Counted from the first letter of the stretch, positions 7,656-15,980 are shown. The stretch: DNA of 64,000 nt from Myxococcota bacterium (GCA_041389495.1 JAWKRT010000001.1:186001-250000), one strand, 5' to 3'. The notes: generated from the letters alone by a model not told the origin. Translations and numbers: made by a program.

Positions 7656-7826
7656 ATGCGGCGATCCGAGCTCCCCTGCCCCGTCTGCGACACCGACATC
7701 CCGCTCATCGGCGACGAGCTCGTCGGCGACGACATCCTCTGTCCGGTCTGCGGCGTGACGTCGCGGCTCGGGAAGAAGAACGCCGAGGACGGCGACGGGG
7801 ATCCGGACCTCGAGCCGGACTGGTAG
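7656..7826 (+). CDS. Small zinc-ribbon protein, LysW-like
   Basis: A 56-residue protein with two CPVC knuckles (Cys8/Cys11 and Cys29/Cys32) spaced like a zinc ribbon, followed by a very acidic tail ending DLEPDW. Size, knuckle spacing and acidic Trp-containing end recall LysW, the amino-group carrier protein that bears intermediates on a C-terminal Glu in the EDWGE motif. Here the chain stops at DW and lacks the terminal Gly-Glu, and no LysX/LysZ-type gene is nearby. A general zinc-ribbon role is therefore equally likely. It is convergent with rfbC, 26 nt away. The start is the last ATG before the first knuckle. Confidence 0.65.
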   Translation: MRRSELPCPVCDTDIPLIGDELVGDDILCPVCGVTSRLGKKNAEDGDGDPDLEPDW

Positions 7827-7852
7827 GCCCCGGCGCGCCGCGTCGCGCGTGC

Positions 7853-8407
7853 TCAGACCGCGCGTCGCGGGAGCCGATCGCGCTGCGCGGCGAGCGCGGG
7901 TGCCGCCGCGTCGCGCGCCGAGAGCAGCGGCGCCTCGACGGGCCAGTCGATCCCGATCTCCGGGTCGTTCCACGCGACCACGATCTCGGCCTGCGGGACG
8001 TAGAAGTCCGTGCACTTGTACTCGAACTCGGCGACGTCGCTCGTCACGCAGAAGCCGTGCGCGAAGCCCGGCGGGATCCACAGCTGGCGGAAGCTCTCGG
8101 CCGTGAGCTCGACGCCCACCCAGCGGCCGAACGTCGGCGACCCGAGCCGGATGTCGACCGCCACGTCGAACACGCTCCCCGCCACCGCGCGGACGAGCTT
8201 GCCCTGCGCGTGCTCGACCTGGGCGTGCAGCCCGCGCAGCGTGCCGCGCACCGAGCGCGAGTGGTTGTCCTGCACGAACACGGCGTCGATTCCGCCCTGT
8301 GCGTACTTCCGCGCCTGATACGTCTCGAGGAAGAAGCCGCGATCGTCGCGGTGGACGTCGGGCTCCACCAGCACGACCTCGGGGATCGCGAGCGGCGTGA
8401 ACTTCAC
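7853..8407 (-). CDS. rfbC: dTDP-4-dehydrorhamnose 3,5-epimerase
   Basis: A 184-residue cupin epimerase that converts dTDP-4-keto-6-deoxyglucose to dTDP-4-keto-L-rhamnose. Family landmarks in order: DDRGFFLETYQ, QDNHSRS, GTLRGLHAQ (with the catalytic His), DIRLGSPTFGRWVGVEL, PPGFAHGF and YKCTDFYVPQAE (active-site Tyr region). The usual LHYQ reads LHAQ, a mild deviation next to the catalytic His. The GTG start (8407-8405) overlaps the rfbA stop by 4 nt, so the two are translationally coupled. rfbB and rfbD, needed to finish dTDP-L-rhamnose, are not in this window. The alternative product would be another deoxysugar precursor. Confidence 0.92.
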   Translation of the reverse strand: MKFTPLAIPEVVLVEPDVHRDDRGFFLETYQARKYAQGGIDAVFVQDNHSRSVRGTLRGLHAQVEHAQGKLVRAVAGSVFDVAVDIRLGSPTFGRWVGVELTAESFRQLWIPPGFAHGFCVTSDVAEFEYKCTDFYVPQAEIVVAWNDPEIGIDWPVEAPLLSARDAAAPALAAQRDRLPRRAV

Positions 8408-9276
8408 GAGCGCCCCCGCAGCATCTGCAGCAGGTACTCGCCGTACGCGTTCTTGCGCATCTCGTGCGCGATGCGCTCGACGTCCTCGCGCGACAGGTAG
8501 CCCTTGCGGTACGCGATCTCCTCGAGGCACGCGATCTTGAGACCCTGCCGCTCCTGGATCGTCTGGATGAAGTTCGCGGCCTGGAGCAGCGACTCGTGCG
8601 TGCCGGTGTCGAGCCACGCGATGCCGCGGCCCAGCAGCTCGACGTGGAGCTCGCCGCGGCGCAGGTACTCGACGTTGACGTCCGTGATCTCGAGCTCGCC
8701 CCGCGCGGACGGCGCGAGCCCCTTCGCGACCTCGACGACGTCGGCGTCGTAGAAGTAGAGCCCCGTCACGGCGTAGTTCGACTTCGGACGAGCGGGCTTC
8801 TCCTCGATGCCGACGGCGCGCCCGGCTTCGTCGAAGTCGACGACGCCGTAGCGCTCCGGGTCGCGCACCCAGTAGCCGAACACGGTCGCGCCCCGCTCGC
8901 GCGCCGCGGCGCGCGCGAGCGACTCCGGGAAGCCGTGGCCGTAGAAGACGTTGTCGCCGAGCGCGAGCGCGCAGCGCTCGCCGGCGATGAACTCCTCGCC
9001 GATCACGAACGCCTGCGCGATTCCGTTCGGCTCGGGCTGCACGGCGTACTGCAGGCGCAGGCCGAGGTCGCCGCCGTCGCCGAGCATGCGCTCGAAGTAC
9101 GGCCGGTCGTGCGGCGTGGTGATGACGAGGACGTCCCGCATGCCCGCGAGCATCAGCGTCGAGAGCGGGTAGTAGATCATCGGCTTGTCGTAGATCGGCA
9201 GAAGCTGCTTGCTCACGCCGCGCGTGATCGGATACAGCCGCGTGCCCGACCCGCCGGCCAGGACGATTCCCTTCAC
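8404..9276 (-). CDS. rfbA: Glucose-1-phosphate thymidylyltransferase
   Basis: A 290-residue nucleotidyltransferase making dTDP-glucose from dTTP and glucose 1-phosphate, the first step to dTDP-deoxysugars. The N-terminal GIVLAGGSGTRLYPIT, SKQLLPIYDKPMIYYPLS, the substrate-binding GIAQAF and EEKP, and the late WLDTGTHESLL are all those of RmlA/RfbA, and the length is standard. The start is a GTG at 9276-9274 directly before KGIVLAGG. It is upstream of rfbC with a 4-nt overlap. The topoisomerase VI A gene lies 77 nt upstream on the same strand and may share the transcript, although the functions are unrelated. Confidence 0.95.
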   Translation of the reverse strand: MKGIVLAGGSGTRLYPITRGVSKQLLPIYDKPMIYYPLSTLMLAGMRDVLVITTPHDRPYFERMLGDGGDLGLRLQYAVQPEPNGIAQAFVIGEEFIAGERCALALGDNVFYGHGFPESLARAAARERGATVFGYWVRDPERYGVVDFDEAGRAVGIEEKPARPKSNYAVTGLYFYDADVVEVAKGLAPSARGELEITDVNVEYLRRGELHVELLGRGIAWLDTGTHESLLQAANFIQTIQERQGLKIACLEEIAYRKGYLSREDVERIAHEMRKNAYGEYLLQMLRGRS

Positions 9277-9353
9277 GATGAACGGTGCCTCCGGACAGGG
9301 GGGCGGCAGCCTAGCAGTCCGCCTCGACGGCGAGCGAGCGGCGCGCGCGCGTC

Positions 9354-10622
9354 CTACGGCAGGAATGCATCGGGGGCGCGCAACTTCGCGGGCAGGTACT
9401 CGTCGATCACGTAGTTGAGGCCCCACTTGGCGAGCGCCTGCTGCTCGGCGCGCACACCCATCGCCAGCAGCTGCTCGATGGCGGCGCGCCACTCGGCGTG
9501 GGCCTTGAAGAAGGGGTCGTTGTCCAGTGCGTCCTTCGCGCGCTTGACGTCGACGTCCTGCAGCGGATGGGTCGGCAGCTCGTAGTCGACGATGTCCTGC
9601 GGCGTCACGCCGAGGTAGCGGGCGTGCGGGACGCAGAAGAACTGCGACAGGTGCGCGGCGTTCCCGGACCCGACCTTGAGCGTGCGGTAGATGTTCGAGA
9701 TCCCGTACGGGTCGCAGTCGACGAACGCGTAGACGGGCAGGTCGCACTCGTCCGAGAGCTTGCGGATGAAGCGGCGCGTGGCGCGCGTCGGCACGCCCGC
9801 CATCGAGACGAGGATGCAGTCCGCCGTCTGCCAGAACTTGTGGCTCTGCAGCCGCTGGAACACGCCTCCCGTCTCGATCGCGAGGATGAACTTCGCGTTC
9901 GTCTCGAACGACAGGTGCTCGACCGAGCTCGGGATCGAGTACGCCCCCGAGCCGAAGCGCGTGCAGTCGATGCGCTCGACGACGCCCGTCTCGCGGTCGG
10001 CGTCGAGCACGACGAGCTGCCCGGCCACCGCGCCGCCGTGCTCGTCGGGCACGAAGCGCAGCTCCTCGCGCGAGACGCCGCGCATCGAGAACATCGCCTC
10101 GATGTCGTCCATCACCGTGTCGGACTCGGTCTGCTCGTCGAACTTGGCCTCCTCCCAGTTCTTGCTCTGGTAGTAGGCGTCGCGCTTGGTCGCGAAGTCG
10201 TTCGTCTCCACGAGCTCCTTCGAGAGCGCCATCATCCGCAGCGTCTGCGCGAAGCTCTTGACGGTGTTCACCGTGAGCGTGCGCACCTTCCGCTGCTTCC
10301 CGATCTCGAAGAAGCCCTTGCGCTCGGAGTAGGTGACGTTCGAGAGCGCGCGCACCGGGAACGCGAGGTCGGGCTTCCGCTTCTTCAGGATGTCCGCGTG
10401 GACGCCGCGCGCGGTGTCGGCGATCAGCGAGACGGTCTGCGCGTCGCGCGCGCGCGGCGTGGCCTTCGCGCCGGCCTTCTTCGCGGTCGCCTTCCGCGCT
10501 GCCGGCTTCTTCGAACCCACCTTCTTTGCACGCGGCTCCTTCGCGCCGGGCTTCTTCGTCGCCTTCGTCCGCGTCGCCTTCGTCCGCGTCGCCTTCGTCC
10601 GGGTCGCCTTCCTCGCTGCCAT
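9354..10622 (-). CDS. top6A: DNA topoisomerase VI subunit A (Spo11-like) with Lys/Ala-rich N-tail
   Basis: The DNA-cleaving subunit of a type IIB topoisomerase (422 residues), which passes one duplex through another with ATP supplied by subunit B. After a basic tail (residues 1-60, KATRT repeated, then KK/AKK/AAR runs) comes the winged-helix domain with KRDAYYQSK; Tyr151 aligns with the catalytic Tyr of Spo11/Top6A. The Toprim domain shows the Glu in ILAIETGG and the DXD of VYAFVDCDPYG. Topoisomerase VI is typical of archaea and plants and sporadic in bacteria. The tail resembles histone H1 and is encoded partly by a 15-bp tandem repeat. The B gene is 41 nt upstream. Confidence 0.93.
   Translation of the reverse strand: MAARKATRTKATRTKATRTKATKKPGAKEPRAKKVGSKKPAARKATAKKAGAKATPRARDAQTVSLIADTARGVHADILKKRKPDLAFPVRALSNVTYSERKGFFEIGKQRKVRTLTVNTVKSFAQTLRMMALSKELVETNDFATKRDAYYQSKNWEEAKFDEQTESDTVMDDIEAMFSMRGVSREELRFVPDEHGGAVAGQLVVLDADRETGVVERIDCTRFGSGAYSIPSSVEHLSFETNAKFILAIETGGVFQRLQSHKFWQTADCILVSMAGVPTRATRRFIRKLSDECDLPVYAFVDCDPYGISNIYRTLKVGSGNAAHLSQFFCVPHARYLGVTPQDIVDYELPTHPLQDVDVKRAKDALDNDPFFKAHAEWRAAIEQLLAMGVRAEQQALAKWGLNYVIDEYLPAKLRAPDAFLP
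10561..10605 (-). repeat. 15-bp tandem repeat encoding KATRT
   Basis: Three adjacent 15-bp units (GCCTTCGTCCGCGTC on the plus strand; the third differs by one base) lie inside the start of top6A and encode repeated Lys-Ala-Thr-Arg-Thr. A fourth, diverged unit follows. Slippage here would change tail length in five-residue steps without breaking the frame. Confidence 0.85.
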
Positions 10623-10663
10623 CGCGCCTCGCTGTCGCGCGCGCGTCGCCGCGCGCCTCGGGT

Positions 10664-12301
10664 TCAGGCCGTGCGGCTGCGCTCGAGCACGTCGGCGAGC
10701 CGGTCGGCGACGCGCGTGCGCTCGCGGTCGTCGAAGCCGAGGATCTCCTGCAGCCCGATCGCCACCTGCGGGATGTACTTCTCGATGTACGCGCGCTTCT
10801 TGCGCTCGTCCGCCTCGCGCCGCCGCTTGCGCACGTGCGTCGCCATCCTCCGCCCGCACTCCTGCAGGCCGAGGCGGATCTCCTTGACGATCTCGGGATA
10901 GGAGGCGATCGCCTCCTTGCTCTCGGAAGTGAACGGCACCCACACGCTCGCGATGTGCACGAGCAGGAGCATCGGCCCGACCGGGAGCGAGCCGCGCGGC
11001 TGCTGCAGCTGGTAGGCCTTCCAGTCGGTGCTCGTCACCGCCTTCGTGATCGCGCACGCACCCTGCTGGTACTGCAGCGGAACGCGATTCGCGTAGCGGT
11101 AGAGCGTGACCGGCTCGTCCGCGCCGAGCGCGCCTCCGTACGCGAGGCCGACCTCGACGAGGAACGGGTTGCCGCGGTAGACCGTCGGGCGGCGCGTCAC
11201 CGTCGCGAAGAAGTCGGCGTCGACCTCGGCGCGCAGCGCGCGCAGCAGCAGCTCCTCGCCGATCGGTGCGATGCAGTCGGTCGGCGGGTTCATGATCTTC
11301 GTCTTCTGGATCGCGCGATGGATGCGCTCGGCCTCGTCGCGCGAGATCTCCGCCGGCCGCCGCGTCGGCGCGATGCCCGCGCGCTCGCAGATCTCCGCCG
11401 CGGTCCGCGCCGACACGCGCGAGAAGTCGCCCTGCAGGCACGTCTTGACGTTGCGCGCCTTCGTGTCGCGGAACATCTGCATCAGCACGCCGAGCTCGAC
11501 GCCGTACGGGTGCGGCTGGATCTCCGCCGTGTTCGCGGGCAGCTCCTTCGTCACGCGCGGGTACACGACGGGCTCGCCGTCCTTCGCGTCGGGCGGGCGG
11601 TAGACGATCTCCGCGTGCGGGTTCGCGAGCGAGATCTGCCGGACGTACGCGTCGACCGAGTGCTGGCCGCCGCGGTACGCGCCCTCGAGCTCGATCTCGA
11701 CGCGCGTCCCGTGATCCTTCTTCCAGCGCACCACCTCGTCCTTGCGGACGCGCGGCTCGTTGCGCTGCGTGTCGATCACGAGCTCGAAGAAGTGCGCGTC
11801 GCGGCCCTTGCCGGTGCGCGTCGTGATGCGCACGGGCTTGCCGGTCGTGAGCAGGCCGTACATGCCGGCCGCGCTGATGCCGATGCCCTGCTGACCGCGG
11901 CTCTGGCGCAGCCGGTGGAACTTCGAGCCGTACAGGAGCCGCCCGAAGATCTTCGGCACCTGCGCGCGCACGATGCCCGGGCCGTCGTCCTCGATCGCCA
12001 CCACGAAGCGCGACTCGTCGACCGGGTCGATCGACACCTCGATCGACGGCAGCAGGCCCGCCTCCTCGCACGCGTCGAGCGCGTTGTCGACGCCCTCCTT
12101 GACCGTGGTGAGCAGGGCCTTCGCCGGATTGTCGAAGCCGAGCAGGTGGCGGTTCTTCGCGAAGAACTCGGAGACGGAGATGTCGCGCTGCTTCGCGGCC
12201 ATCTCCTGCGCCGTGCGCGTCGGGCGCTGCGCCGGCTTGGCGGCGCGCGGCTTCGCGGCGCGCGACGCGCTCTTCTTCTTCCTGCGTGCGGTCACGCGCA
12301 C
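10664..12301 (-). CDS. top6B: DNA topoisomerase VI subunit B (GHKL ATPase)
   Basis: The ATPase subunit (545 residues) of topoisomerase VI. It has the Bergerat-fold motifs in order: EGVDNALDACEEAG (N box), IEDDGPGI (G1) and LYGSKFHRLRQSRGQQGIGISA (G2/lid), followed by an H2TH-like section and the transducer domain. Length is close to archaeal Top6B. About 30 Lys/Ala/Arg-rich residues (KKKSASRAAKPRAAKPAQ) precede the fold and echo the longer tail on subunit A. The start is a GTG at 12301; another in-frame GTG is two codons later. On the minus strand TTGAAA (12372-12367) lies upstream, with GACCCT 16 nt further on. The 70-residue gene upstream may belong to the same operon. Confidence 0.93.
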   Translation of the reverse strand: MRVTARRKKKSASRAAKPRAAKPAQRPTRTAQEMAAKQRDISVSEFFAKNRHLLGFDNPAKALLTTVKEGVDNALDACEEAGLLPSIEVSIDPVDESRFVVAIEDDGPGIVRAQVPKIFGRLLYGSKFHRLRQSRGQQGIGISAAGMYGLLTTGKPVRITTRTGKGRDAHFFELVIDTQRNEPRVRKDEVVRWKKDHGTRVEIELEGAYRGGQHSVDAYVRQISLANPHAEIVYRPPDAKDGEPVVYPRVTKELPANTAEIQPHPYGVELGVLMQMFRDTKARNVKTCLQGDFSRVSARTAAEICERAGIAPTRRPAEISRDEAERIHRAIQKTKIMNPPTDCIAPIGEELLLRALRAEVDADFFATVTRRPTVYRGNPFLVEVGLAYGGALGADEPVTLYRYANRVPLQYQQGACAITKAVTSTDWKAYQLQQPRGSLPVGPMLLLVHIASVWVPFTSESKEAIASYPEIVKEIRLGLQECGRRMATHVRKRRREADERKKRAYIEKYIPQVAIGLQEILGFDDRERTRVADRLADVLERSRTA

Positions 12302-12398
12302 GGCCCCCCTGGTCGCGCTCGCGCGCGTCCGTGTGCGGCACCGGAGGGTCGCGGATGGAGAGGGACTTTCAAGGCGGCGACGCCGACGCGTCGTGCGT

Positions 12399-12611
12399 TC
12401 AGAAGGAGTCGAGGGGCTCGTCGCGGAAGTTTCCGACGAGGCGCGCGCGGCCCGAGCGCAGCATCGACATCACGGTGGCGACGATCTCGCGCTCGTCGTC
12501 GGTGACCTCCGCGACCGCGGTCACGAGCTCGAGCAGGGTGACGTCGATCGTCGCGGCCGCGCGCCGCGGCGTCGCGAGGGCGCGGCGAGCGCGCGCGGGC
12601 TCGGGCCTCAT
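12399..12611 (-). CDS. Small helical protein upstream of topoisomerase VI
   Basis: A 70-residue protein with a basic N-terminus (MRPEPARARRALATPRR) and a compact helical body containing TLLELVTAVAEVTDDEREIV and MLRSGRARLVGNFRDEP. I do not recognise a named family. The gene looks real: a near-perfect Shine-Dalgarno (AGGAGGTGA in the minus-strand sense, 12628-12618) lies just before the ATG, much better than most sites here, and coding bias fits. It is 97 nt upstream of top6B on the same strand. A candidate promoter for top6B lies between them, so co-transcription is uncertain. Basic plus acidic segments would suit a DNA- or protein-binding accessory factor, but that is speculation. Confidence 0.65.
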   Translation of the reverse strand: MRPEPARARRALATPRRAAATIDVTLLELVTAVAEVTDDEREIVATVMSMLRSGRARLVGNFRDEPLDSF

Positions 12612-12875
12612 CCGGTCACCTCCTCCTCGACACGCACCCAGCGAATGCGGTGGGCCGCCGCGCGCGCTTGAGAAGCACTTCGCATGCCATCGGTGCCGAG
12701 CACGTGCGAGAGACCCGAGCGGCCCGCCTGACGCGCACCTCGCGCCCATCCGCCGCGGTCGGCGGCATGGGGGGCGCGCGCGAGCGACGGAATCCGCGCG
12801 CTCGGGTGACGGGATCCGGTCCCTTTCGCGCTCGGGCTCCGATGGCGGTGGAGTCGCCGCTCCTCGCAGCCCACC

Positions 12876-14432
12876 TCACGGCGGCCGTTCGCGCGGCATC
12901 GGCGTCGCGCGCTCGAAGGCGGCCTCGATCGCACTGGGGTCGCGGTACGAGAGCGCCTCGGCCATCGCGGCCGCGTCGACCACCTCCCGCCCGTCGAGGT
13001 CGCCGCACGTGCGCGCCACGCGCAGCGCACGCCGCGCGGCGCGTGCGGACAGCCCGAGCCGCTCGACGGCGCGGCCGAGCAGCGCGCGTGCCTCGTCCGT
13101 CGTCTGAGCGAGCCGCTCGAGCGACGCATCGTCGAGCGCCGCGTTGGGCCGCCCGGCGCGGCGCTCCTGGACGTCGCGCGCACGCGCGACGCGCTCGCGC
13201 GCCTCCCCGGACGTCTCCGCTTCGTCGCTGCACGACGCCGCGAGGTCGCGCCAGGCGACGGGGCGGACGCGCACGTGGAGATCGATGCGGTCGAGCAGCG
13301 GCCCCGAGAGCCTTCGCGCGTAGCGCGCGATCGCGCCGTCGTCGCAGCGGCAGTCGCGCTGTCCGCTGCCGTGCCAGCCGCACGGGCACGGATTGCACGC
13401 GGCGACGAGCTGGAAATCCGCCGGGAGCTCGCAGCGGTAGCGCGCGCGGGCGAGCCGGATGCGGCGCTCCTCCATCACCTCGCGCAGCGCCTCGAGCACG
13501 CGCCGGTCGAACTCCGGGAGCTCGTCGAGGAACAGCACGCCGCAGTGTGCGAGCGAGACCTCGCCCGCGCGCGGCGGGTTGCCGCCGCCGAGCATCCCAG
13601 CCGGGCTCGCCGTGTGGTGCGGTGCGCGAAAGGGCCGCGTGCGCGCCGCGACGGCGCCCGGGCGAAGCAGCCCGGCCGCGCCGTGGATGCGCGTCACGTC
13701 GACGCGCTCGCTCGGCGAGAGCGGCGGCAGCAGGCCGGGGAGGCAGCGCGCGAGGAGCGTCTTGCCCGCGCCGGGCGGGCCGCAAAGGAGCAGCCCGTGG
13801 CCGCCCGCGGCCGCGACCGCGAGGGCGCGCTTCGCCGCGGCCTGCCCCCGGACCGTCGACAGGCACGGGCTCGGCGCCCCTTCCGCCCCGTCGTCCGAAG
13901 GGGCGCACGCGCGCGGGAGCGTCGCGGCGCCGAGCAGGTGGGCGACGACGGCGCCGAGTGCCGACGCCGCGCGGACGTCGACCCCGTCGGCGAGCGACGC
14001 CTCCGCCGCGCACGCGGCGGGCACGACGACCTCCGTGCAGCCGGCGTCGCGGGCCGCGAGGGCGAGCGCGAGAGCGCCCGGCACCGGGCGGAGCCGTCCG
14101 TCGAGCGCGAGCTCGCCGACGAAGGCGCGCCGCTCGAGCGCCTCGGGCTCGAAGGCGGACTGGGCGCCGAGGATGCCGATCGCTATGGCGAGGTCGAGGC
14201 CCGCGCCCGTCTTGCGCACCTCCGCGGGCGCGAGGTTCACCGTGACGCGCCGGTCGGGGAAGCGCAGGCCCGCCGCGGCGATCGCGGCGCGCACGCGCGC
14301 CGCGCTCTCGCGCACCGCTGCCTCGGGCAGGCCGACGACGTCGACCCGCGGAAGCTGGGAGCTGATCCGGACCTCGACCTCGACGAACGCGCCGTCGACG
14401 CCGACGAGCGCTGCGCTCGCGACTCGCGACAA
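12876..14432 (-). CDS. comM: YifB/ComM-type Mg-chelatase-like AAA+ ATPase
   Basis: A 518-residue member of the ComM (YifB) family. In Vibrio and other naturally transformable bacteria ComM is a hexameric helicase that promotes branch migration during chromosomal integration of incoming DNA. Visible are the Lon-protease-like N-terminal domain (GVDGAFVEVEVRIS, VVGLPEAAVRES, VNLAPAEVRKTG), Walker A GPPGAGKTLLARCLPGLLPP, Walker B VLFLDELPEF, the sensor region and the Cys-rich NPCPCGWHG insert. No Met, GTG or ATG suits the family N-terminus; TTG at 14432, one residue before the conserved start, is the best choice. No other competence gene is present in the window. Confidence 0.92.
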   Translation of the reverse strand: MSRVASAALVGVDGAFVEVEVRISSQLPRVDVVGLPEAAVRESAARVRAAIAAAGLRFPDRRVTVNLAPAEVRKTGAGLDLAIAIGILGAQSAFEPEALERRAFVGELALDGRLRPVPGALALALAARDAGCTEVVVPAACAAEASLADGVDVRAASALGAVVAHLLGAATLPRACAPSDDGAEGAPSPCLSTVRGQAAAKRALAVAAAGGHGLLLCGPPGAGKTLLARCLPGLLPPLSPSERVDVTRIHGAAGLLRPGAVAARTRPFRAPHHTASPAGMLGGGNPPRAGEVSLAHCGVLFLDELPEFDRRVLEALREVMEERRIRLARARYRCELPADFQLVAACNPCPCGWHGSGQRDCRCDDGAIARYARRLSGPLLDRIDLHVRVRPVAWRDLAASCSDEAETSGEARERVARARDVQERRAGRPNAALDDASLERLAQTTDEARALLGRAVERLGLSARAARRALRVARTCGDLDGREVVDAAAMAEALSYRDPSAIEAAFERATPMPRERPP

Positions 14433-14497
14433 GCGGGGCCTTCGCGGGACCGGACGGGGGGTGGCGGGGCGGACGCGCTCGAACGAGCGGGAGATCG

Positions 14498-14530
14498 AAG
14501 GCAGGGCTCCCAGGGGAGGAGCCCTGCCTT
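14498..14530 (+). terminator. 13-bp hairpin in the comM/lipoprotein divergent region
   Basis: Positions 14498-14510 and 14518-14530 are exact reverse complements around a 7-nt loop. On the plus strand the stem ends in CTT followed by CTACTCTTG, a weak T-rich tail. There is no plus-strand gene upstream to terminate, so it may end an unannotated transcript or act in the comM leader on the other strand. Confidence 0.5.
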
Positions 14531-14768
14531 CTACTCTTGAAAAGCCCCTCGAGGAAGGGACTCCGTACAGCTGGGAGTGGTCGGCTCGCGGCGAATGTGT
14601 CAGAAGTCTTCTCCACTCCGCGCAATGTCTTGCGCGCTCGCGCCCCGAGCGGGCCGGCCGCGACGACGGCAGGAAGGCGATGGATCGCCGCGTCGCAGCT
14701 CGCGAATGACGCGCCGGCGATCGCGCGGAGCCGCACCCGGGGGGCAGCGTGCGATGACGTCGGGGTGC

Positions 14769-14798
14769 GCAATCGGACGGGGCGCAATCGGACGGGGC
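14769..14798 (+). repeat. 15-bp direct repeat, two copies
   Basis: Two head-to-tail copies of GCAATCGGACGGGGC lie 37-66 nt before the lipoprotein start. They could be paired binding sites for a regulator or simple duplication. Confidence 0.7.
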
Positions 14799-14834
14799 GC
14801 GTGCGGCGGTGCGCGCAGCGGGGAGCGGCGCGCG

Positions 14835-15980
14835 ATGCGCGGTCTGTCGGGCGCCGGTCGCGCGCGCGGGGCGCCGCGCACCGCGCGACTCGCCATCGCC
14901 GCCGTTCGCGCCTCGCGCGTCGCGCTCGCTGCGGCGGCCCTGCTCGCCGCGCCCGGGTGCGCGCCGCCGCCGGGCCTCGACGCCGATGGCGCCGCGACCG
15001 CGGCCCCCGAGGCGGCGGCCGAGGCCCGTGTCCCCGCGCGTCCGCGCGACGCCGGCGACTTCGACCCGGTGCGCGCCCGCGAGCACGCGTCCGCCCTCGC
15101 CGAGCACCCGCGCGACGCCTCGCGCTACCTGCGCGAGCAGCTCGAGCTCGCCGGCTTCACGGTGCGCGCGGTCGCGGCCGCCGGCGCGCCGGAGCCGGAC
15201 GCGGCCTCTGCGTCCCTGGTCGCATGGCGGGCGGGCGAGCGCGACGACGCGCTGCTCCTCGCCGCTCCCGTCGTCGATCGCCGCGGCACGCCCAGCGCGG
15301 CGGCGCTCGCGCTCGAGGCCGCGCGCGCGCTCGCGGCCGCGCGGAAGCCGTACGGCACGCTCGTCGCGCTCGTCGGTCCGACGCCCGCCGCGCGCGACGC
15401 GACCGGAGCCACGAGCGCGCCGGCCGCGCGCGACGAGGCCCTCGCCGCGCAGCTCGCATCGGTGGGCGCACTCGGACGCGCCATGCACCGCGCGGGCGAG
15501 CTCGTCGGCGTGCGCGCGGGCTTCTGGATCGACGGCGTCTGCGGCGACCCCCCGCACATCGCGCGCGATCTCGCCTCGCACGGCGCCCATCGCGAGCTGC
15601 TGCTGCGCACGGCGCGTGCGCTCGGCCGCGCGTCCGCGTTCGAGAGCGAATCGTTCTCGACGCCGCGCGCCGGTCACGCGGAGCTCGCGGCGCTCGGCGT
15701 GCACGGCCTCGTCGCGCTCGTCGACGACGCCGAGTCCGCCGGTCGTGGGTGCTCGCTGGCGGGGCTCGACGCGGTCGGGCCGCCCCTCGTCGCGACGGCG
15801 CGCGCGCTCGAGGAGCGCCTCGCCCGGATCGAACGTTATGCGTCCTCCGCGGCGGCGACGACGGCGAGCGATCCGGTCGAACGCCGCGCCGCTTCGCTGC
15901 CGACGCCCGCCGCGCGCGACGCGACCGGAGGCGAGAGCGCGCCGGCGGCGGGCACTGCAGCGCGCGACGGCGGCTCCTGA
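14835..15980 (+). CDS. Lipoprotein resembling an inactive M28 peptidase
   Basis: A 381-residue predicted lipoprotein: basic N-terminus, hydrophobic stretch and lipobox LAAPGC near residue 42. The mature part follows the outline of M28 aminopeptidases: a helix HASALAEHPRDASRYLREQLELAGF, then a strand-turn region where metal ligands should appear (DDALLLAAPVVDRRGTPSAAALALEAARALA), and a late GHAELAALGVHGLVALV segment. The expected His-Asp-Glu-Glu ligands are not evident, so I infer a degenerate, non-catalytic relative. An Ala/Thr-rich tail contains a repeat (AARDAT with G and SAPA) also found near residue 190. The following VWA gene begins 1 nt after the stop. Confidence 0.65.
   Translation: MRGLSGAGRARGAPRTARLAIAAVRASRVALAAAALLAAPGCAPPPGLDADGAATAAPEAAAEARVPARPRDAGDFDPVRAREHASALAEHPRDASRYLREQLELAGFTVRAVAAAGAPEPDAASASLVAWRAGERDDALLLAAPVVDRRGTPSAAALALEAARALAAARKPYGTLVALVGPTPAARDATGATSAPAARDEALAAQLASVGALGRAMHRAGELVGVRAGFWIDGVCGDPPHIARDLASHGAHRELLLRTARALGRASAFESESFSTPRAGHAELAALGVHGLVALVDDAESAGRGCSLAGLDAVGPPLVATARALEERLARIERYASSAAATTASDPVERRAASLPTPAARDATGGESAPAAGTAARDGGS

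Larger units (their letters stand above)
14433..14834. other. Divergent intergenic region with two perfect stem-loops, 402 nt
   Basis: No gene recognised. It holds a 13-bp stem (14498-14530), a second stem CGCGCAA/TTGCGCG with loop TGTC (14619-14636) and a 15-bp direct repeat (14769-14798) containing CAATCGGACGG. The first hairpin starts 66 nt upstream of comM and would lie in its leader. The region is long for this compact window, so a small RNA is possible. Confidence 0.5.

Noticed and set aside
10561..10620. Possible CRISPR or satellite repeat
   Set aside because: The units are 15 bp, adjacent without spacers, and encode an in-frame Lys-Ala-Thr-Arg-Thr tail.
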